Below, one piece after another: positions 35,799 through 41,846 of a stretch of DNA of 64,000 nucleotides; the first letter of the stretch is position 1, and each line of letters starts with the position of its first letter. The stretch is from Pseudocolwellia sp049933045 (lineage in GTDB: Bacteria; Pseudomonadota; Gammaproteobacteria; Enterobacterales; Alteromonadaceae). The stretch lies in contig NZ_CP187926.1 of assembly GCF_049933045.1 (NCBI RefSeq), positions 930,001-994,000 on the forward strand, in the 5' to 3' direction. The notes beneath the pieces are model-generated. The model ran no database searches and was not told the origin of the DNA. It saw only the letters and a program-made list of their open reading frames with translations. Both the position numbers and the translations under genes were made by a program.

Positions 35799-36029
35799 TT
35801 TTTTAATGCCAGAACCCAACAGCTCTTTTATTATTAAAAACCAACAATAAATGCCACTACAAATTACAACACCTATTAGAAATACAAACATTGCTGGTTG
35901 GTCGGAGAAGCTTACATTTGTTCCCCTAACGGAAATTTCATTAATAGTTATTGAGTAGTAAGAGTACCAAAATGCAAGCGCACCAAAGAAAGCTAGAAAG
36001 TAATCAACCAATTTTAAATTTGATAACAT
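35793..36029 (-). CDS. Small two-helix membrane protein (cassette gene)
   Basis: 78 residues with helices at about 9-27 (DYFLAFFGALAFWYSYYSI) and 47-68 (MFVFLIGVVICSGIYCWFLI). AAGGATG lies upstream of the ATG. The cassette junction in front of this gene is damaged (see the half attC at 36060). Not recognised. Confidence 0.62.
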   Translation of the reverse strand: MLSNLKLVDYFLAFFGALAFWYSYYSITINEISVRGTNVSFSDQPAMFVFLIGVVICSGIYCWFLIIKELLGSGIKKT

Positions 36030-36059
36030 ATTTGATTAGCATCCTTACTCAGATAAAAA

Positions 36060-36100
36060 CAGCCAACTGTAAATTTTCCGTTTGAATGCCTTGTTATACG
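36060..36100 (-). repeat. Half attC (site 41, left arm deleted)
   Basis: Only the right half remains: AGCCAACTGTAAATTTTCCG, then TTGCTT-like sequence and the GTTATAC core. The matching AACGCC and AGTTGGCT half is absent, and unrelated sequence precedes it. It lies between the Imm8-like gene and the 78-residue gene and is probably non-functional, fusing the two cassettes into one mobile unit. Confidence 0.75.
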
Positions 36101-36104
36101 GTTT

Positions 36105-36452
36105 TTACACCGGATTATAGGGTTGGTAATCTTCAAATTCCCAAGCCATACGTTTAGATAATTTGGTACTGATTATATTCCAGTTTTCACCACTACTTTG
36201 ATTCAGTATTTCGTTCACTTTTAGAAGAACTGCGTCCCAACTATAACTATCTAATATGACTGCATTAGCTAACGACTGATTCGATTGAGCAATTTCAGTT
36301 GTTACAACATGCAGCAGGAAGTTGTCTCCACCTTTTCGATTAGGACCGATAGTAAAATTAACCCAAAATTCTACACGGTTTAGATCAGGAAATATCCATG
36401 AATCTATTGGATCATAATCTGCGCAATCAAAACTGATAATGATAGGTATCAC
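36105..36452 (-). CDS. Imm8-like immunity protein (cassette gene)
   Basis: 115 residues, soluble. It begins with a beta strand (IPIIISFDCADYDP), has VNFTIGPNRKGGDNFLLHVVTT in the middle and ends LSKRMAWEFEDYQPY, a pattern matching immunity family 8 (IGP-GxxxxDxFxxxV and WEFEDYQ). Imm8 proteins neutralise polymorphic or contact-dependent toxins. No toxin gene lies next to it, so it would be an orphan immunity gene protecting against neighbours. It ends right at the half attC. Assignment is from remembered family features, without a profile search. Confidence 0.72.
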   Translation of the reverse strand: MIPIIISFDCADYDPIDSWIFPDLNRVEFWVNFTIGPNRKGGDNFLLHVVTTEIAQSNQSLANAVILDSYSWDAVLLKVNEILNQSSGENWNIISTKLSKRMAWEFEDYQPYNPV

Positions 36453-36467
36453 AAATCTTCCTTAACC

Positions 36468-36570
36468 GTATAACGCCTAAATAACAGGCTAAGTAATGGT
36501 TGGCTAAAATTGTGTAGCGAAGCGAAACGTAGCCAACTGTTACGTGTCCTTGTTGATTTTCTTGTTATAA
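36468..36570 (-). repeat. attC site 42
   Basis: Closes the 205-residue protein cassette, whose stop lies in the GTTATAA core. Arms GGTTGGCTA and TAGCCAACT, and almost the same sequence as site 31. Confidence 0.88.
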
Positions 36571-37182
36571 CTCAATTTCCAGCTGTTCAATATATTTAGC
36601 AGCAAACCTTGTAATTGTATATGTAGGTAAACTTGTACCCACCTCACTTATGAGTAGTAGTTCTAATTTAACTAAGGTATTCAAATCATCTTGTAAAAAT
36701 TTAGGCTCGTCAATTGAAATAGCCTCTGAGCCATCGACAAAACCCATTGAAACTTCGTGCTCTTCATTATCACTAGCCCCCCAATCAACATCCAAAAAAT
36801 TAATTGATTTCATTTGAATAGACGAAGAAGTAGAAGTGATCATACATTTTAATATATACAAAGCTTGATCTGAAACACTCTGTTTTGGATCTATTATTTT
36901 GGCTATTTCTCTAAACTCATCAACTTGAGAAGCCAATTGCAACAACATCGCATCCAGATTAGATAAGCTTTTCTCAAGTTCAGCGTGATTTTTGGCTAAA
37001 AGCTGCTTGATTTGCAAACCCAATGAATAATTACTTTCTAGGTTGTCAATTAACTTACTGTGTCTCTTTTCACTAAGCCATTGGATAAAATCATTATACT
37101 CATCTCCACTACGAGCACGCACCTCTGACTTCCATATTGAAACAAGTCCAAGAATTGTCGCTAATGAACTAAAAGGTTCCAT
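36565..37182 (-). CDS. Helical protein of unknown function (cassette gene)
   Basis: 205 residues. The N-terminus (PFSSLATILGLVSIWKSEV) is mildly hydrophobic. The next 100 residues are helical and partly coiled coil (LGLQIKQLLAKNHAELEKSL, NLDAMLLQLASQVDEFREIA). The C-terminal 50 residues (LNTLVKLELLLISEVG, YTITRFAAKYIEQLE) resemble a winged helix. GGAGAAACTATGG precedes the start, a good ribosome binding site. Not recognised. Confidence 0.68.
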   Translation of the reverse strand: MEPFSSLATILGLVSIWKSEVRARSGDEYNDFIQWLSEKRHSKLIDNLESNYSLGLQIKQLLAKNHAELEKSLSNLDAMLLQLASQVDEFREIAKIIDPKQSVSDQALYILKCMITSTSSSIQMKSINFLDVDWGASDNEEHEVSMGFVDGSEAISIDEPKFLQDDLNTLVKLELLLISEVGTSLPTYTITRFAAKYIEQLEIEL

Positions 37183-37263
37183 AGTTTCTCCATATTGATA
37201 TCCAAGTAGGTTAATTATCGCATGATATTTTCATATGGAATATATGCAGAAGCCTGACTTGAG

Positions 37264-37366
37264 TTATAACGCCCAATTAACAGGCAAAAAATTGTTGGCT
37301 AAAATAAGTGAACGTAGTGAACAAAAAGCCAACTGTTTTTTGTCCTTGTTGAATTGCTTGTTAGGT
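37264..37366 (-). repeat. attC site 43
   Basis: Closes the Sel1-like protein cassette. Arms GTTGGCT and AGCCAAC with a GTGAACGTAGTGAAC loop; core GTTAGGT. Confidence 0.88.
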
Positions 37367-37714
37367 TTTCTTTTTACACAGGTTTTGGTATAGATTCTTA
37401 TATTTTTTTGATGCTTCAATATTTTTTTTAACACCTAAAGATTCACCAATACCAAACTCATAATATAGTGGAATAACTTTTAAAGCGTCACAACTGCCAA
37501 GTGATGCAGCTTTGATTAAACAAGACCATGCAATATCACTCTGTTTTGCGTCGGGGTAATTAACTTGGAATGCATCAAGATCAACACCATCAGGCTTATA
37601 CGCGATATTAAAAAAAACTGCGTACATCTTAGTTACATCAGAATCTACTGGACAAAGTTTTTCTGCTTTTAATTGAGAACTAAATAATATAATTAGAATC
37701 ATGAACAGTTTCAT
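37361..37714 (-). CDS. Secreted Sel1-like repeat protein (cassette gene)
   Basis: 117 residues. A signal peptide (MKLFMILIILFSSQLKA) precedes a helical mature part. AWSCLIKAASLGSCDALKVI and LYYEFGIGESLGVKKNIEAS read as one to two Sel1-like (TPR-related) repeats, which mediate protein binding. Four cysteines (KLCPVD, SCLI, GSCDAL, NLCKKK) would allow two disulfides. The repeat assignment is moderate. Confidence 0.68.
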   Translation of the reverse strand: MKLFMILIILFSSQLKAEKLCPVDSDVTKMYAVFFNIAYKPDGVDLDAFQVNYPDAKQSDIAWSCLIKAASLGSCDALKVIPLYYEFGIGESLGVKKNIEASKKYKNLYQNLCKKKT

Positions 37715-37720
37715 ATGAAA

Positions 37721-38072
37721 ACCTAACGCCTATATTAACAGGCTAAAAATAGTGGGCCAAAATAGGCGAGGCACGAGCAATGGCCAGCTGTTTTTAGTCC
37801 TTGTTGAATTGCTTTGTTATGTGTTTGATAAACTTAAACACATTCACTAAAGCTCATTGTAAACACCCGCATTATTAAATGAAATAACAATTTGAGCTAC
37901 TAACTAAACTAAGTACGAATTAATGGCTTTGCCACAAAAGTCTCTTTAAAAAGGCAAAGTCTATTAGTGACCTTTGCAAAACTACATTAGCGAAAACGAG
38001 AAGTAACCAATGTAAAAGTTAGCGTTTATAAATAAAGATTCAGCTACCACAAACAATCAAACTGGAAAATAC
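37721..38072 (-). repeat. Type II gene-less cassette, copy 3, divergent (attC 37721-37822)
   Basis: Hairpin GGCTTTGCC / GGCAAAGTC at 37925-37961. Relative to copies 1 and 2, both arms have changed together while the loop ACAAAAGTCTCTT is unchanged. Flanking sequence has diverged widely. The attC has GTGGGCCA/TGGCCAGC arms. Confidence 0.8.
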
Positions 38073-38376
38073 ACATAACGCCTCATTCAGAGGCTAAAAA
38101 TTGATGGCTAAAATAGCGAGGCACGAGCAATAGCTAGCTGTTTTTAGTCCTTTGCAATGCCTTGTTAGCCGTGGAAGATAAACGTTGGCGGTTTACCGCT
38201 ATAACTTTCTAATAATACAACTAACGCTATTTAAATACACTTTACTTAAAAATTAACACCAAGAAAACAACACTATGATATTAACGTTAAGTAAATTTTA
38301 ATTAGGGAGAGGTAAATAGAAACGTAAAACCTTTTTACTAAAAACCAATCCCTGATTTATACAAACTGAATAAGAC
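38073..38376 (-). repeat. Type I gene-less cassette, copy 19 (attC 38073-38170)
   Basis: GTAAAA/TTTTAC hairpin allele, with TAG before AAACGT. Matches copies 11 and 17. Confidence 0.88.
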
Positions 38377-38719
38377 TGCTAACGCCCAAATAATGGGATT
38401 TTATAGCTGGCTTAAAATGTTGAGGAACGAAACAGCCAGCTGTAAAATTCCTATTAATTTGCTTGTTATGAGTAACTTAGGTTAACCCAAAACACTACAC
38501 TATTAGTAAACACCTAATTTGTAAATGAAGCCTAACTTGAGCTATTAAACACACATTTACGAACTGATGGATTTGCCACAAAAGTCTCTTTATAAAGGCA
38601 AAGCCAATTAGTGACTATTGATAAATTTTAACTAGCGAAACTCGTATGAAATAAGCACAAAGTTTACTTGTTAAAACCACTCTGACTTACAAAAAAATAA
38701 CAAACAAAAAGCAGCAGAC
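38377..38719 (-). repeat. Type II gene-less cassette, copy 4 (attC 38377-38471)
   Basis: Hairpin GGATTTGCC / GGCAAAGCC at 38569-38605 with one mismatch and the same loop ACAAAAGTCTCTT. The attC is the same as at 28270. Confidence 0.83.
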
Positions 38720-38818
38720 TCATAACGCCTCGCTAAGAGGCAAAAAATAGTTGGTTAAAATAAGCGACGCAGGAGCAAAAACCAACTGTTTTTTGTCCTT
38801 TTGAGCGACTTGTTAGAT
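38720..38818 (-). repeat. attC site 47
   Basis: Closes the 211-residue protein cassette, whose stop lies in the GTTAGAT core. Arms AGTTGGTT and AACCAACT. Confidence 0.88.
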
Positions 38819-39448
38819 TTTTTTGATACTGTTAACTTTTTCTATTTGTTCAACAGTCCTTTTAATCATGCCTTCTATTTGACGATATTTATTAGTTAAA
38901 TCATCTTTTATTATTGATTGATTTTCAGCTGATACATTTGAATCAAAAGTCATAAAAAAATATTTTTCAGCCGAAGATATTCCTGAATTTAAAATTTCAA
39001 TACGAGTTTTTAATTCGAATATCTCTGATTGAAGCTCGGTTGAAAATAAAGAAAAATCTGATAGATGCATATTTATAAACAGTAAAGGAAATTTTTGTAA
39101 TGTTAGTCCTGAGTCAGGCGATGTGTGTAAAGTTGATTTTATTTTTTTAAAATCATTATCGTTAGCTTTAAGCTGTATTCGATACACTTTTATTCTTTGT
39201 GGATTTGTAATCTCTAATTGTTCGTAATGTTCTAATAACCAAGCGACAAGTTCACGATCAAAAGATCCTGTTCGGTGAGAGATTAATTGTAACGTCAAAA
39301 TTAATCTCTCTGTTACATGGTTTATCTCTTTAGATATTCCCACATGTAAGTCTTTCTTTTTATAATGTCTGTAGATTCTACTAACAATTACAGGGCTTAA
39401 CATACCTAAAAGCCAACCCAAAAGAATTGATAATATATCCATATTCAC
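38813..39448 (-). CDS. Membrane-anchored helical protein (cassette gene)
   Basis: 211 residues from GTG 39448 (GGAG six bases upstream; the ATG two codons later is an alternative). One N-terminal membrane helix (DILSILLGWLLGMLSPVIVSRI) is followed by a basic stretch (RHYKKKD), placing the rest in the cytoplasm. That part is all helical (ISKEINHVTERLILTLQLI, LQSEIFELKTRIEILNSGIS, YRQIEGMIKRTVEQIEKV). Not recognised. Confidence 0.68.
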   Translation of the reverse strand: MNMDILSILLGWLLGMLSPVIVSRIYRHYKKKDLHVGISKEINHVTERLILTLQLISHRTGSFDRELVAWLLEHYEQLEITNPQRIKVYRIQLKANDNDFKKIKSTLHTSPDSGLTLQKFPLLFINMHLSDFSLFSTELQSEIFELKTRIEILNSGISSAEKYFFMTFDSNVSAENQSIIKDDLTNKYRQIEGMIKRTVEQIEKVNSIKKI

Positions 39449-39463
39449 TAAACTCTCCTAAAA

Positions 39464-39561
39464 ATCTAACGCCTTGCTAAGAGGCAAAAAATAGTTTGCT
39501 ATAATGTTTGAGGCACGAAAACAGCAAGCTGTTTTTTGTCCTTTTGAGCAACTTGTTATGC
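39464..39561 (-). repeat. attC site 48
   Basis: Closes the 39556-39981 cassette, whose stop lies in the GTTATGC core. Arms AGTTTGCT and AGCAAGCT have one G-T mismatch. Confidence 0.87.
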
Positions 39562-39981
39562 ATCGGGAACCTCGTAAAAATATGACTTATATTTAAAACC
39601 GTAGATGTAAACAACAAAAAAAAATGCCCATATAAACGAAAAAATCAAATCAATTTGTAATTTATCAGCTGCTGGTAAAGAGGTATCTAAATAGTAAATT
39701 GAGTATTGCATTATAGGAAAAATGATCAACAAGATAATACTCCACTTTTTACGATAAAAAAGCCCTAAACCTAATGCTAGATGAATAGCACCCATAAATA
39801 CCATAAGGACGGAAGAAGAAATTTTTTCACCTTCCATTTTTGGAGATAATTCAGGAAAAATCAGTGCAACTATTTGAAATACACCTATGAAAAATGACGC
39901 CAAAAATACTGTTCTTAAAATTACAGGTATCGACTTTACTCTTTGATATATTTCCATGTTCAAAACTATCCGTAGATGCAT
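39556..39981 (-). CDS. Four-helix membrane protein (cassette gene)
   Basis: Up to 141 residues, or 133 from the Met at residue 9. Four membrane helices are visible: LRTVFLASFFIGVFQIVALI, SSVLMVFMGAIHLALGLGLF, SIILLIIFPIMQYSIYYL and DLIFSFIWAFFFVVYIYGF. The layout resembles small DoxX-like or DUF-type membrane proteins, but no name is certain. The first ATG overlaps the TAAC core of the next attC. Confidence 0.68.
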   Translation of the reverse strand: MHLRIVLNMEIYQRVKSIPVILRTVFLASFFIGVFQIVALIFPELSPKMEGEKISSSVLMVFMGAIHLALGLGLFYRKKWSIILLIIFPIMQYSIYYLDTSLPAADKLQIDLIFSFIWAFFFVVYIYGFKYKSYFYEVPDA

Positions 39982-40079
39982 AACGCCGTTTTAAGCGGCA
40001 AATTGCAGTTGGCTAAAATAAGTGAGGCACGAACAAAAAGCCAACTGTAATTTGTCCGCCTTGAAAACCCTTGTTATGT
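39978..40079 (-). repeat. attC site 49
   Basis: Closes the HNH protein cassette. Arms AGTTGGCT and AGCCAACT; core GTTATGT. Confidence 0.88.
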
Positions 40080-40084
40080 TTCCT

Positions 40085-40819
40085 TTATGACCACCATGGC
40101 TGATATTTTTTACCCGTTTTTGCTTGAGAGTTTGATTTCTTTTTATTGCACTTCTCACAAGTTAGTTGAATATTACTAACGTCATTAGCACCAAACAAAT
40201 CAAGTGGCAAAATATGATCAAAATTCTTAACTATTAAAGTATTTACAATCCCAGTCAAGTCCGTATTACAAAATACACATCGTCCTTTATCTCTATGGAA
40301 TACAGCTTGTTTAACCCACGTTGGTAATCTACATCGTTTAATTGTCCCATTTTCTGTAAGTGCAGAGTCTGGATAAACTACCTCCTTAACTTCCAAAGCA
40401 GTTAAGAGGTTAAAATTAAGTAATAACACACGATTAGAAAAAAGAATAAAAAACACTTCATCTGTAATTTTCTCAAACAAAGACTCAAATACATCTTGAT
40501 TATCGTTGATCCAATCAAAAGCTAAATATTCATCACTGAATTCGGGAAGCTTCATGTCTACTTTGTAAGAGAAAAAAAGATTCTCCCACCAATCATAAGT
40601 ATCTTCGTCAAATAAATCACCATTGGCTCTAAAATCTTGTCTGTGATAATTCAATAAACAAACAAAAATATATTGGTGTAAGAGAGTCTCTTTGGAAAAT
40701 TTTAATGAAGCTTCTATAAAAAAATCCTCATTAAAATTATAAAATCGCTCTCCACGGCCGACGAAGTCCTCAATAATAGAAACAAATGAATAAATATTTT
40801 TTAAAACTAATTGCCTCAT
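40085..40819 (-). CDS. HNH endonuclease-domain protein (cassette gene)
   Basis: 244 residues. The C-terminal 80 residues are a zinc-bound HNH nuclease: FHRDKGRCVFCNTDL with the first CxxC, FDHILPLDLFGANDVSNIQL with the DH and Asn positions, and LTCEKCNKKKS with the second CxxC. The N-terminal 150 residues (FVSIIEDFVGRGERFYN, DTYDWWENLFFSYKVDMKLP) are an unrecognised helical domain. HNH proteins of this build occur as restriction or defence nucleases and as housekeeping-like solitary proteins. No methylase or partner is present. A cassette-borne anti-phage role is inference. Confidence 0.82.
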   Translation of the reverse strand: MRQLVLKNIYSFVSIIEDFVGRGERFYNFNEDFFIEASLKFSKETLLHQYIFVCLLNYHRQDFRANGDLFDEDTYDWWENLFFSYKVDMKLPEFSDEYLAFDWINDNQDVFESLFEKITDEVFFILFSNRVLLLNFNLLTALEVKEVVYPDSALTENGTIKRCRLPTWVKQAVFHRDKGRCVFCNTDLTGIVNTLIVKNFDHILPLDLFGANDVSNIQLTCEKCNKKKSNSQAKTGKKYQPWWS

Positions 40820-40850
40820 TCAACCTTCTCACAGTGGTAACGCTCAGGAA

Positions 40851-41230
40851 ACATAACGCCCCATTAAGAGGCAAAAAATAGTTGGCTAAAATGTTGAGGA
40901 ACGAAAACAGCCAACTGTTTTTTGTCCTGCTTGAATGGCTTGTTATGCGCTTGCTAGCGACAACAACAAACTACCCAATTTATATAAGGTTTAGTGGCAA
41001 CAAAATAATGAGTAAAAAGCTACTCAGTGTTAAACACCAAACCGTGAATTTTGAGCCACTTAAATAAAGTAACTTTTATAACCAAAACAAGTTTGGCGAA
41101 AAACTATTTGGCCAAAAGCTTAAACAGTTTTATTTACACGTAAGTTACCAAGTCAAAGAAAAGGCAACAAGTACAAAACTAGTTATAAAACGCTAACCAA
41201 CAAAAAGAAATATAACTAAATTAAACTGAC
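40851..41230 (-). repeat. Type III gene-less cassette, copy 2 (attC 40851-40948)
   Basis: Body 40949-41230 has no gene. It shares with copy 1 (25835-26158) the CACCAAAC block followed by TTTTGAGCCACT and the hairpin TTTGGC (41092-41097) / GCCAAA (41111-41116) with loop GAAAAACT. The attC has AGTTGGCT/AGCCAACT arms. Confidence 0.7.
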
Positions 41231-41327
41231 GCATAACGCCTACTTAAGCGGAAAAATATAGTTGGCTATAATGTGAACGAAGTGAAACAGCCAACTGTAT
41301 TTTTTCCGTTTGAAGTTCTTGTTAGGG
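41231..41327 (-). repeat. attC site 51, first in array order
   Basis: Closes the lipoprotein cassette. Arms AGTTGGCT and AGCCAACT with a GTGAACGAAGTGAAAC loop; core GTTAGGG. Confidence 0.88.
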
Positions 41328-41333
41328 CTGCGT

Positions 41334-41810
41334 TTAAACCGAACCTGATTTACATTGTCGTTTTCGTAAAGAATCGTCAATTATTAAAGGATTTTTTAAA
41401 TCAGAAATTAATACGTCCGAAACACCTATGCCAGTATCAACCTCTTGTATCCAAAGAGATATTTTATCATCTACTATTTTACGATTTAGCATATAGCTTT
41501 TATTTGATTCTAGTTTTACTTTGAAATTGACAAAAGCCTCTTTGGTACTATTCGGAATGTCTCGCTCTGAAATACTAGCTTTAACCCATAAATCATGCTC
41601 GCCACTCAAATATTGTTTAGGCTCAACCCAGGAAATAGGCTTTTTGTGAAAACACATTAAGTGAACATATTCTAATTTTGAACTATTATCTCTTTTAAAG
41701 TTTTCAAATCGAAAATGGTTATCTTTAATTTCGGCCTTTAAAGGCAAAGTGCTACAACTTATCGAAACTACACTTAAAGTAGATATTAGTAGTAATTTTA
41801 AATTCTTCAT
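41334..41810 (-). CDS. Putative lipoprotein, first cassette of the array
   Basis: 158 residues. The signal peptide ends in a lipobox-like VSISC-S (Cys at residue 19), so a lipid-anchored envelope protein is likely. The mature part is beta-rich (DLWVKASISERDIPNSTKEA, FVNFKVKLESNKSYMLNRK) and ends in a Cys-containing tail. AAAGGAAATGTAAATG gives a good ribosome binding site. It is not recognised by family. As the cassette nearest to where attI should be, it would be the newest insertion in a working integron. Confidence 0.72.
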   Translation of the reverse strand: MKNLKLLLISTLSVVSISCSTLPLKAEIKDNHFRFENFKRDNSSKLEYVHLMCFHKKPISWVEPKQYLSGEHDLWVKASISERDIPNSTKEAFVNFKVKLESNKSYMLNRKIVDDKISLWIQEVDTGIGVSDVLISDLKNPLIIDDSLRKRQCKSGSV

Positions 41811-41846
41811 TTACATTTCCTTTTGATAATTAAAATTTAACAAGGC

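Larger units (their letters stand above)
17752..41846 (-). mobile_element. Integron cassette array of 51 attC sites without an integrase in the window (CALIN)
   Basis: Fifty-one sites share the attC layout. On the minus strand each runs from RYYYAAC-AAG through paired inner arms to GGCGTTA(R). Most genes run on the minus strand and end at or inside the start of their attC, so the array is read right to left and an attI/intI would be expected near 41.85 kb. None is found. Twenty-five cassettes carry genes and 26 carry none. Two attC sites are split by identical IS110-family elements, one is half deleted, and one is aberrant. Inner arms co-vary between sites (GTTGGC/GCCAAC, GCTGGC/GCCAGC, GTTTGC/GCAAAC), as expected for sites recombined as folded single strands. 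Confidence 0.95.

Noticed and set aside
18432..38376. Type I bodies as MITEs or REP elements.
   Set aside because: Every copy is joined to an attC at the same place and has no terminal inverted repeats or target duplications of its own, so they are cassettes.
17752..41327. Regular repeats about 300 bases apart could be read as a CRISPR array.
   Set aside because: The repeats are about 100 bases with internal paired arms and integron core sites, the spacers hold genes or repeated bodies, and no cas gene is present.
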